Source: Nyssa sinensis (lineage: Eukaryota; Streptophyta; Magnoliopsida; Cornales; Nyssaceae). From it: a DNA stretch of 64,000 nt. A model generated the notes under the pieces. It saw nothing but the letters and a program-made list of their open reading frames with translations. It was not told the DNA's origin and searched no databases. The DNA is taken from the NCBI GenBank assembly GCA_008638375.1, contig CM018043.1:59584510-59648509 (forward strand), in the 5' to 3' direction. This document shows positions 50,704 through 61,109 of the stretch, piece by piece; the first letter of the stretch is position 1; each line of letters starts with the position of its first letter. The position numbers and the translations under genes were made by a program.

Positions 50704-51933
50704 CCCCCTCTCAAACTCAAGGTGGGACACAGACCAACTTGAGTTTGCAAACAAAAGCTGGATGGGGACTGGTACAGTAGCTGAGACGGAATCAGTGCTG
50801 CGGCTTGTTAAGACGGTGGAACCTGATGATGGGACTGCAGGTTGCGGCTGTGACAGAGATGGAACCGCGGCTTTGCTTAGGCGGAACAAGAGCTGCGGCT
50901 GAGAGACAGTGGAACTAGACTATGATGATGACTGAACAATTTGGGAACGTTGACAGAGGGAAAAGCAGCGGCAGAGACTGAATAGAAGAAAAGCAAAGAG
51001 AACAAATAAGTAAAGCAAAGCGCAGAAGCGAAACAAGAAGGAGGAGCAGCAAAACGGCGTGGACCAGAGCAACGGCTGGAATCAGGAAACAGAAAAATCA
51101 GAAATCAGAGCAAGAAAAACAGAGGAAAAAGGAGTAGAGCAGAGCAGCGCAGAGAGAAGAAGAAAACAGACCGAAACGGCGCTAGGCTGAACAGAAACAG
51201 AGAAAGGAAGCAGCAGAGGAAAGCAAACAGAGAAGAGGCGGCTGACTGAAACAGAAAGCAAGAGGGAGAACGGCTAAAGCAGAGGAATCGGTGCAAGCAG
51301 GTAGGCAAAGAAAGACAAACTAAAGAAAGCAGAAATAGGAAAAGCAAGCGGCGCAGCTGGGCGTAAAAAAAAAAAAAAAAGAACCAACAGTTAACACAGA
51401 GAGATAACAGATCAACACAGAGAACCAGAGTAACAGAAAATAGATGAGCAGGCAACAAAACCGCAGCTTGGGGGCGGTGGGCAGATGATGACAGAACTGA
51501 AACAGCTTGGGATGATGGGCACAATGAATGACAGAGGTGGTGGACTGTTTGATGGCCAAAACAGACGAAACTGAACTGAACTGAGAGAACAGACTGAACT
51601 GAAACAGAGGAAACAGACTGAAACAGAAGGTGCTGCGGACTGCAGGGCAGAAGAGAAGAAAAATTTAGAACCCAAAACTCAAAAAAGAAGCGAAACAGAG
51701 ACCCAAAACCCACAAGATTACAGAGAGAACAGTTGAGTTGCGGCACAGGGAAAGACTAAAGAAGAAGGAGGCGTAGCAAAGCAGGGGAACAGAAAGAAAA
51801 GTCAAGCGGCTTGGAATAAAAAGAAAGAGCGGCCGAAGTGGGGAGGGATTCGGAGAGGATCAAACCAGATCAGCCAAAACAGAGGCTGATGGAAGAACTG
51901 CTGTGATATGGATCTGCTGCGGACGGAGGGTGT

Positions 51934-52320
51934 TCAAGATGGCAGAACGAAACAAAAAGAAAAAGAAAAAATAGAGGGCAGACGGCTAACTGTAGGAGAA
52001 ACCACAGAAGACATAGTTGCGGAGGTCCTGACTTTATTTTTGTAACCATGCTGCCGTCGAGAAGAATTCTTTCCATTATGGATCTTCACACTAGAATTAT
52101 GTGATGAATACTTGTTAGAGAATCTGGTCTTATTCTTGTCAGGCAAACCAGCCTGAGAATGGCATGATATAAGCACGTTATCCTCAAACCTTATGTGATC
52201 TCCATGGAATAGTGGCTGTCGAATAAAATTTAATTGCTGCCCAGAGGGAACCACATCAGTAGCATTCATCATAGTACCATGAGAGTCAGATTGGTACAAG
52301 TTTGTCATGTACCCTCCCAA
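51934..52320 (-). other. Unrecognised open segment inside the non-autonomous element
   Basis: An open frame of 128 codons on the minus strand (MGGYMTNLYQSDSHG, later FEDNVLISCHSQAG). It is the only internal stretch with balanced amino-acid use; the rest reads as Ser/Phe/Leu-rich because the strand is C/T-rich. It could be a decayed gag piece or a captured transcript. I do not recognise it. Confidence 0.35.
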
Positions 52321-52791
52321 ATGTGTAGAAATAGGAAGAGGTGCAAAACTGGATCAGGCGTGAAGCGGCTCTGATCAGAAAAAAAAAAAATAACAATAAA
52401 AAAGAGAAAGAGACGGCTGCGGCTGCAGAAACGGCTAAACAGAAGGGAAAGGAAAAAAAAAAAAGAAAGACGAAGAGAAGAGGCAAACGGCTCTAGCTGA
52501 AGAGAGTAGCAGTTGCGGCTAGGGCTGGCGCAACAGGAAAGAAGAAAAGCGGTGGCTTGGGTCTTGCGACTGAGCGGCGCGACCGAGAAAAAAAAAAGCA
52601 GGAGAAAGAACAGAAGAAACAGAAGCTGGCTGAAGCGGTGCAGGCTGAAGCAAGAAAATAAAAAGAAAAAATAAGTGGCGCAAGAGGAACGGTGCAAGGC
52701 AAAGCAAAAGAAAGAGGAAAAGAAGCAGAAGCAAGCAGAGTCAGAAAAGAGAAATTAAACCAGATCAAGGAAGGCGAGGCTCTGAATACCA

Positions 52792-53099
52792 TGTTAGATT
52801 CGGTGGAATAATATAAAAGAGACAGAAAATATAATAGAAAGAGAGAAGAGAGAAAACGGAAAAATCCAAGAGACTACATTGTATTAGACTGAATTCTTTA
52901 CATATGAAACTAAACAAGAGATCTCCATATATAGGAGGGTACTGAGGTTGTACATAGAAAGCGTAAATAAAGGAAACAAACTATGGAACCCTAATCTCAC
53001 TAGCATTACATAATAAAATATGTGGCGGCTACCCTAACCCTAATATCACATTAATATATAGGCGACTAACCCTAACCCTAATATATTATACTTCTAACA
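52792..53099 (-). repeat. 5' LTR of the non-autonomous element
   Basis: Same 308-bp length and ends as the LTR at 50396, with about ten substitutions, five of them clustered in an A-rich stretch near 52850. Confidence 0.9.
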
Positions 53100-53555
53100 G
53101 TATTTTCCGGGGAAACTTATTTGGCATTCTGGAGCCCCCACTAGAGCAGCCTTTTTTGTTTGGGAAGCTTCTTGGAAGGCCATCTTGACCACGGAAAATT
53201 TGCAAAGGGGACTTCATTTGGCTAGTAGGTACTTGTCTTTGCAAGGAAGAGGTAGAGTTGGTAGACCATGTGCTTATTCATTGTTCTGTGGCTAGGGATT
53301 GTTAAGTTTTCATGGTAGAGCAGCCCATTATGATTTTTAAGGATAGTTTCTGCGTTTGTTATTTTTTTTGGGCCAAAGAGGCATTTCCTTTAAATGCTAT
53401 TCTATAGTTGATTTTTTGGGGTTCTTAAGACTGTTATAAAGTTAGCAGTAAGTTTTACTTTAGAGTATGCCTCCCTTGAGCACCATTTATATAATACACT
53501 TTACTTATCAAGAAAAAAAAATAATATCAGTTTTGGGAGAGGTGATGAAGGTAGC

Positions 53556-53690
53556 TTTTTTTTATAAGTAAAGGTAACGGTGTATTATAAACAAGGTGCA
53601 CGAGGGGGCAAACCCATGAGTACATAAAAGGGAAAAGGCAACAAAAAATCAATCCCCTGTAAGGGAAAAAGAAAGAGGGCATGGGAGATC
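53556..53690 (-). repeat. LINE 3'-tail fragment
   Basis: A T-run followed by ATAAGTAAAGGTAACGG and TATTATAAACAAGG is the minus-strand 3' end of a LINE. It resembles the tails at 43878 and 56803. Confidence 0.5.
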
Positions 53691-53894
53691 AGCAGGGACA
53701 TTTATTTCACATTTGATTGTATGTTGACATTATTGTCATCTTCCTCGAGACAAGAATAGAGCAAGTAAAATATCCAAGATATGTGCTTTTTTGCATTTGT
53801 GGCAGTTTTTCAGTTGAAAATGAATAGAGAGAGAGAGAGAGGTGAGAGATTTTATTTGTCTGTTGGCTTGGACTGCCTGGTGAAGTCTATGCTA

Positions 53895-54285
53895 AATTTT
53901 TTACCTCACCCATGCATTTTGTTTTAAAAAAACTTTCCATCACCCATGCAGTTTTTTCATTATTTCCTAACCCATGTATTTGCTAAAGGCGTATTTTCAA
54001 AAGACGCTTTTGAACCAATTTTTTCAACAGAAGCGTCCTTTAGAGGCAGCTTTTCTTTTGTCCAATAAAGTTCTAAGTGTTCAAGAATTCGTTACTCTTT
54101 AAGTTTCCACATTTCAAGTCAAAAGGAGTCTTTTGAAAAGACGCTTCTAGCCTTTGGATAAAAATTTTAGATTAAAGACGTCTTTTCAAAAGATGCTTCT
54201 AAAAACTACATGGGTTAAGAAAATAATAAAAAACTGCATAGGTGACGTAAAAAATAAAACTACATGGGTGAGGTGAAAAATTCAA
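53895..54285 (+). mobile_element. MULE-type MITE with 9-bp target duplication
   Basis: The ends are AATTTTTTACCTCACCCATG on the left and, reversed, AATTTTTCACCTCACCCATG on the right, with arms of about 110 bp each holding three ACCCATG words. The target duplication TCTATGCTA is exact (53886-53894, 54286-54294); 9 bp is typical of Mutator-like elements. The interior has four CTTTTGAAAAGACGC-type palindromes. No coding capacity. Confidence 0.85.
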
Positions 54286-54449
54286 TCTATGCTAGACTTT
54301 CAACTACTGTTGGAATCCTCATCCAAGGTTGGAGCTGTTTAGAGTTCACTAGCAAAAAGATTCTAGAGAAGAACAAAATAGCAAAGGAAGGTTGGCCTTG
54401 ATTTAGGTACTCTCTCTGGTTTGTCTACAAATTGACATGATTTCTCACC

Positions 54450-54796
54450 TAAGAGGCACGGATACGGACACGGGACACAGATACGACACGATACAGACAC
54501 GCAGATACGTTATTTTTTAAAAAAGTAGGACACGGACACGTTAGGGACACGTTGAATATATATAAATTTTTTATATTTTTATATGACCATATAATAAAAA
54601 CCTAATGTTATTTTAATTAAAATTGACATAAAAACGCACAAATTTAAAAAAGATTATTACGATATTAAAATAACAAAGTCATTAAATAAAAAATAAAGAA
54701 CTTTTTCATTTTATCATCAACTTTTATGATTCAAGTGTTCGAACACGTGTCCGATACGGACATGTAAGCCAAAATAAAGTGTCCGTGCCTCATAGG
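54450..54796 (+). mobile_element. hAT-type MITE with 8-bp target duplication
   Basis: Left end TAAGAGGCACGGATACGG and right end, reversed, CCTATGAGGCACGGACAC. The target duplication TTCTCACC is exact (54442-54449 and 54797-54804), matching the 8-bp rule for hAT elements. The arms hold repeated GGACACGG/GATACG words. Confidence 0.8.
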
Positions 54797-54804
54797 TTCT
54801 CACC

Positions 54805-55840
54805 ATGCCTAGGGAGTGGCAAAGAAGCTGAGAAAAATTGTACGAGGAAATTTTATGCCACATAAAAGGAGAAGCATTTTAAGTACCTTGGGGGTTGAGA
54901 GAGGGGATAGCACCGTACGGGTAAAGATTTAGGCCTCCTCCCAAGGTTGGGGTTTAAGGCAAAGGAAGCTTTCATTTTTTCATAGAGCGTTCTTCAAAAA
55001 ATGGTTTTAGAAATATACTCTTAAGAATGGTTGTTTGTCTGTTCTTTCTCATATTGTCCTGCACCAGGCAGGAGAAGTACGGAGTTTCGTACGGAGAATA
55101 ATGCTTGAATAATGTGAGGGGCCCTTGTGGGGTTGGGATATGGAAAAACAATCGGAAGACGGGGAGAAATATTTGCATCTCCTGTTTGTTGTGGGGAATA
55201 GTAGAAGGAAAACTTTGCTTCACATAATATTTGTGGTCTCTAGGCACTCCATCAAACGTGTATTGCCTTCTAGATTGAAGAATCCAGGCCAAAAATACGT
55301 ACCAATGGGAAAATATAACAAAAACTCAAAGACAAACAATAATCCATATTATAATGTTCAGACACGTGTATGTTTTTTTTTTTTTTTTTTTTTGGGGGGG
55401 GGGGGGGGGAAGGAGAGAGAGAGAGAGAGAGAGAACAAGCAAAATTAAGCAAATTCAGAGCATCTTATTGTGCTGATTTAAAGAGTCGTCAATTCAGAAA
55501 TGTATCAATTATAAATCAACTTAATATTAATGACATTTTGCTATTTTCATTTTGAATAACAACATATGTATGTGCATTATTTTTATATTATATAGTGTTC
55601 CTAATTCCTATTAATAATAGTAAAACTACATTTGTGATTTTGAGATTAAGGGCCAAAAAATTAAAAATAAAATCTATGATAATGAGATGACAATTAAGAA
55701 CACATTTCCCTTAAATGAATAATAATAATTGAATGAATAAAAAGTCTATGATATGCATATATCGTCTTATCTTGCTACTTGAATGAATGACAATAATAAT
55801 TCATATACTTTGCTAATTCCATGAAATAATGTTCGCATAC
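54805..55840. other. 3' flank of the HOL-like gene, with a T21-G16-(GA)n tract
   Basis: No gene recognised. It should hold the missing last exon of the HOL-like gene if that is present at all. The tract at 55373-55434 is T21, then G16, then GA repeats. Confidence 0.5.
55373..55434. repeat. T21-G16-(GA)n compound homopolymer tract
   Basis: T from 55373 to 55393, G from 55394 to 55409, then mostly GA to 55434. Confidence 0.9.
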
Positions 55841-58800
55841 CTTGCGAGGTCGAATAGCCAACTCATTTTCTAGAATGGATATTGCCTTAAACCCAAGGGG
55901 GTGCAACACCTCTTCATAACTAGGCAGATGAAAATTAATTATTACTAATCCAATCTAGTAAGGATAGATAATATCTTAACAAATGTCAATAATTTCATTA
56001 CCATTTACAGTATAAGATAAGAATCTAGTAAAAGAAATCCAAAAGACTTCAAAAAAAAAAATTAAGAGAATTACTCAGTGGTGGATACTTTATATGGGGG
56101 TCCACCAACATGATCGCTAATCTGCCATCAAAAAATTCACCATGACTATTGGAAAATTAATAGACAATTATATCCAAAACGAGAAGAATTCCACATGAAT
56201 TTTCAGAAAACCTCATGGAAATAGAGAACACCATCAATTTCTGTGGATGTGTACATATCACGCTTACCATTCATATTAAAAACAAAAAGGTAAATATATA
56301 CATGTATAAATATTTATATATATATATATATATATATATTATGAAACTAAGGTATAAGAAGAATAAATGGCAACCGGAAACATTAGTGTTATGAGCTCTC
56401 CATCTGGTTTTAAAAGATCCCGAATTTGGCTTGCCCAAGCTGATCTCATGTCTGGTTCAATGGCACAAAAGAACCTGCATCATTTTCCATTTGGATCTGA
56501 TCAAGAGAAAAGTTTCTTCTAACAGTATGACTAAAATCGAAATTCATGATAAACTTACGTATAGTCAAAAATGAGATCAAACAACTCGGTTGGATGCCAA
56601 GTGAAGAAGTCTGTCTTTAAGAAGGTAAAATAATTTGCATTGGGTGATGAGGAATATAACTGTTGACAATATGTGGAAAAAGTCAGTGAGAAATTATTTT
56701 TTTGAAAATATTAGGAATTTAAGATCTAATGTGAATCATTAGCAAGCCACACTTCTGAAACTAGGAAGAAAACTGAGACTCAATGAGAAGCAGGGAGCAT
56801 TTTTTTTTTCTGATAAGTAAAATTGTATTAAAAGAGCCCCCTAGGGGGTGAATCCATTTACCAAAGAGAAGGAGACTCACAAAAACTAGAGTCTCAAATC
56901 TCCCAAGAAATTTGCCAAAAGAATCTACATGAGATAGGAACGATTCTTTCAATCTATAAAGGTGCATAATAGCCCCAAACCCGTGTTTGATACATTGTCT
57001 CCTTCAATTTCAAAGTGCTACTCAAGTTTTCACCTTTTAGGTAGGTAATCAATTCTTTAGATGCACTACAAAATTTGGTGTATATGATATTCAACCTAAA
57101 TTTCACTGAGATACACTAAATTAATTGACCATCATATCACTTATTAGAGCTGAGGAAACTAAGGACACTACTGATGATAAATGGAGGACTCGGGCGGAGC
57201 CAGGATTTGGATTGAGTTGGGGCAATCTAAAACTTAGTCAAAAAATTAAATTAAATTTCAAAAAAATATATAAAATTTAATCAATAAGTTCTAATCTGCT
57301 TGGTATTTTCTCCATCTATAACTATATATATAACTGTTATTATATATATGCCCACTAAATTAAAAAGGACAAAGATATTAAAACTTTGATCATATCATTT
57401 ACAAAAGCATATATTTGCAACTTATACAAACATATGACAATGTATGTATCTATAAGTTCCTATTCCTACTTGCTTATATTTTTTCCCATCAAAAAATAAA
57501 AAATTTGGCAAGAACAAGTGCATGTGAACAATAACCCATATCCCCAACTTTAAATCAATAATTAAATTGCAAATAGATAAATATTTATATTTAATAAATT
57601 ACCTTTAGATTATGTTAGCTTTTGCCAACCTGTTAAGAATGAGAATAGGAGTGCAATATGAACAAGTCACCGAACACAATTCCTCGTAATTACCCACTAA
57701 AGTTAGTTCTAAAGGCATAACTGAATATAAAATTCGTAATTTGTTAAAAGAATGCATTATTTTCTAATGTCAGTTCCTTAGTTCTAATATTTTTTGATAT
57801 GTCATTATGATAAATAAGGCAACAAATACCTTCACTTTATATGATAGATAAGGCAAACAAATAACACCCTTTTACATAATAAACAAAATCATTTTAATTG
57901 AATTTGGAATAGATTTTCCTTTTGGTTTTGTACATGCCCACTGAATCATGTGATCCTCAACCATCCAGATTCTTAACAATATGTATGTTTTTAGAGTATA
58001 GACAATACTGCACTTTAAAAGATAGTTCATCCCATAAATTTCTTGTGAAATCACATTGAAAAAATAAATGGTTATGTGAGTCTTCACCAACAAAACACAA
58101 GATGCCCCACAGAATAATACCCATTTCCCCTCATCGTTTCACATAAGATGTATGCGATGGAATGCAGGAACCATCCAATTAAAAAGTTAAGTTAAATTCA
58201 ACCAAACTTTTTGACGAGTGTTTGTTGCTTTTAGCTACAGAGTGAATATAGTCCGATTATAGACTTAGTTTTCTTATGCTAAAATATTCATGTCCTCAAG
58301 TATGAGCAGAGACAATTTTTATTTAGAAAAATTGCAAAAAAAAAAAAAAAACCTCATATTTGCAATATGGTCCTCAAATCTCTAGGTCTCCTTCATCAAT
58401 GAAGTATTTGGGATTAGGGTTTGGAGATAAAAGGAAGACGATGAGGGTTCTGCAATGGCTTCTAACGGTTAGGGGTTGGACAGTCCTGAAGATGAAGGAA
58501 TGGTCTACGTTTTTCAAATAATGGAAATGAAGGGACATGGGCTTTGCATTACGTGTGGAGAGAGATATGGAGAGTGAGCAAAGTCAAGAGAAAGCGAACA
58601 GAGTTAGAGTCGGAATGTGAATAGAGATGTGATTGTACATGTACAGTGTAGAGGCCTAGACTATAGAGATAGAAAAAAAGGTATGACCATGTGACCTCAT
58701 CTTAGGGGACAAGTTTCAAAAAAATTTATTCAGTGGGGGCGGGCATAGGAATTTTGAGAAGTTACAAAAATTATGAACTAACCTCACTTTTAAAAAAAAA

Positions 58801-61105
58801 AAAAAATTAATGAAGCCACACATAAGATCCACTAGTATTTGGATGGTATTATGTGAATGATTGATTGAATCTTTGAATCACAACAAGGTCAATCCTATGT
58901 AAACAGTTATTACTGTCGTGGCAAATACCCTGACAAGCTTGAAAATGCTTTTGTTAACATGAGTATTTCATAGATTAGGTAGCTGGAATGGGTTCCTTCC
59001 GCAAGCCAAAACAAGGAGGGAAATTCAGCTCCCGTGCCACATTTGCTTCACCTTGGATATATCCAATTTCCCTTTCTTTTGGAGAAACATTGAGCATTAC
59101 TGAGTAAAGTGAACACACATTCATCTGTTACCTCTGTCGCTTTCTCAATGGCATTGTTTGATATATCCAATCCAACAACATAGCGGTCAGCAGAGGCAAT
59201 TGCTACCACATCATGACCCTGCCATATATGAACAGATGACAATAACTGAACCAAAAAAGCTTTTCTTGGGTTTTTCTTTTTCTTTTTCTTTTTTGGAGGG
59301 GCCAGAGAGAGAGAGAGAGAGAGAAATAAAAGGAAAAGAATAACTTAGCCAGCAACAATAGCAATATCAGACAGCCAGTGAATCAATAAATCGTGTATCT
59401 AAAATTTCAAAATTATTAAATTAAAAACTTCAATCAACATTGTTCAGAAACATTAGAAAGCATTTTAGCATCCCATGGAAAATTAATCATTAATTACCTC
59501 CTGTTTTCATTTAGCATTAGAAGTAAAGCTCATTTTGTTCTTCCAATGCATTTTGTAATTTTCTTCCCATCAATGAATTGAGCTTCTTATTAATTTAAGG
59601 ATATTGATTCTTTTTAGATATGAATCCCTACAAAAATTTATGATAGCATTTCATACTAAGTGGAAAAACAAAAATATATTTGAAGAACAGAAATTGACAG
59701 TGCTTAAATTAAAAGAGAAGCTAATTAAGCCAATTGGATTTTGTGTAACCATTGTGGGGAAATATGGGCTTTTCCTATTCAAGAAGTTCCTTTGAGATTA
59801 TAATGCTGACTATTAGAGCCTTTTTGTTTTTCTTAGGGGTGTCTAAGTTATTTGATAAGATCATTGTACAATTGGTGAAGTGTCCAAACATTATATCACC
59901 ATTTAAAAAAAATTATTAATCCTTAGGAAATAAATATATGGGGCAATCAAATTGCTCAATAAGTAAAAGGTGTATTGAGAGAAACTCAAGCCATGTTCAA
60001 ATTGACGCCTGGACTAACAAAACTTTTCCAACATCTGAATGGGTATACAATCTCAAGTAAAGACCATAAACAACCCAAGCAGAGAGAATGATTCAGTGCC
60101 AATATCAAGGATTGATCCAAAGTCCAAGCACTCGACAGTCCCATAAAATGCAGAGGCCTTCTCATTAGAGAACTTAAAGTTCAAATTTTGATTCGAACCG
60201 TAGACTTATTACATTATTATGTTTGCTCTTCTGTAATTTTTTGTTCTCTTTTTTACGAGGTTTCTAATTTAGTTCATTATCAAAGTCAAACCAAACTGAA
60301 ACCAAAAGGAAATATTTTTTTTCGACTGCTTAGTGAATGTAAGATCGATCTGTATATTATGAATGCAGAGTATGTTAATTTAGAAGAATTGCAAAATAAG
60401 TGCTAAAAAATTTATAGGGTTGACAAATGTCATCTCATATCTAGAAAGAAAAGAACATTGACAAAACCATATATATATATATTAGACAACTTACACTGCC
60501 ACATCCTGGGACCAAAGCCCTGCCCTTGGGAAGGGCACGTGTCTGATGAAGATGTACAATAATGGGCGTCGGCTGTCCCAAATCCCATGGGGTCAATCCT
60601 TGCTCCCAACATTTTTCCCAACCATCTGATTAGTCAAAAGTATTTATACTTGCAAAGAGGATAATTTATGCATAAAAAAAGCACATGTATGAAATAAAAA
60701 TAAGTAGATAAAAACCAGTCAGAGACTGTACATTTCATATATATATATATATATATATTTAAAAAAAAATAGGAAGAAGAAGAAGAAGAAGAATCTTAAG
60801 GGGAAAAAGAACAAGCAATAAATGCAACATTCGAACATTTGGTTGGGATAAAACCATCTTCTAGACAACCCAGAATTGAAAAGTTCAAGTTTTGAAATAT
60901 AAGCTCATTGAGGAGTTTCTCTATATACCATCTTCCAAAGTGTTGTGTCGTCAGAGAAATGAATCGCAAACAGAAAGGAAGAAATTTGAAGGACCGGGGG
61001 AGGGGAGGGGAGGGGGGCAAATTTTAAATTACCTACAGAGTCGGAGTGTAAGAGTTGTTGGGCTTCGTCGACACCTGGGCTTGATTTCGCGCTATTCGTC
61101 TCCAT
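55841..61105 (-). CDS. HOL-like: HOL-type halide/thiol S-adenosylmethionine methyltransferase (last exon not found)
   Basis: Seven exons with good splice sites and continuous phase: 61105-61033, 60625-60495, 59218-59132, 56659-56559, 56474-56375, 56121-56075, 55919-55841. Conserved stretches in order are [17 protein letters not shown], the SAM-binding [57 protein letters not shown] and [12 protein letters not shown], ending at ELAIRPRK. About 206 residues are visible; the family has about 227, so a short last exon is missing. Family members methylate halide, thiocyanate or bisulfide ions with SAM, giving volatile methyl compounds. I chose the ATG at 61105 (METNSAK) because it gives a family-sized protein. 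The frame stays open upstream to 61354, with an ATG pair at MMLIPNRG that could give an N-terminal extension. Intron 3 is about 2.5 kb and contains transposon debris. Confidence 0.9.
56660..59131 (-). other. Intron 3 of the HOL-like gene, with transposon debris
   Basis: The intron holds a LINE 3'-tail fragment near 56800-56960 (a poly-T run then TGATAAGTAAAATTGTATTA). It also has two short stretches of the 'GGGCGGAGCC'-type repeat near 57185-57300 and 58730-58800. No exon was seen between the donor at 59131/59130 and the acceptor just before 56659. Confidence 0.6.
56803..56960 (-). repeat. LINE 3'-tail fragment in HOL-like intron 3
   Basis: A T-run then CTGATAAGTAAAATTGTATT and AGCCCCCTAGGGGGTGAATC. 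This resembles the LINE 3' end at 40236. Confidence 0.55.
60996..61017 (+). other. G-quadruplex motif in HOL-like intron 1
   Basis: The plus strand carries four G runs of 5, 4, 4 and 6 separated by single A residues. It starts 16 nt downstream of the exon 1 donor at 61032. The gene is on the minus strand, so the G-rich strand is the template and the pre-mRNA is C-rich here. The motif is clear; function is unknown. Confidence 0.8.
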
Positions 61106-61109
61106 TGTA

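Larger units (their letters stand above)
50396..53099 (-). mobile_element. Non-autonomous LTR retrotransposon (2.7 kb)
   Basis: Two 308-bp LTRs (50396-50703 and 52792-53099) flank a 2088-bp internal region. The 5-bp target duplication GTATT is exact (50391-50395, 53100-53104). On the minus strand a primer-site-like TGGTATTCAGAGC is adjacent to the LTR at 52791 (plant initiator tRNA-Met type with one extra T), and a polypurine tract GAGAGGGGG ends beside the other LTR at 50704. The internal region has no gag, protease, integrase or RT, so it depends on another element's machinery. The LTRs differ at about 10 of 308 positions. Confidence 0.92.
49930..53520 (+). mobile_element. 5'-truncated LINE remnant, split by an LTR element
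   Basis: The left part (about 49930-50395) is open and encodes LINE ORF2 sequence (WEHVRFDVGAGSQVKFWKDVW, WKLAARTFTTQSFYRSL). The right part (53105-53520) goes on with the zf-RVT region ([35 protein letters not shown]) and ends in an A-rich tail after ACACTTTACTTATCAAG. Leaving out the LTR element and one GTATT restores one open frame across the join. Confidence 0.85.

Noticed and set aside
51105..51746. 213-codon open frame on the minus strand
   Set aside because: Low-complexity Phe/Leu/Ser sequence caused by the C/T-rich strand of the non-autonomous LTR element; no motif.
50600..53095. Telomere or interstitial telomeric repeat
   Set aside because: The CCCTAACCCTA words are only two units long and are part of both LTRs.
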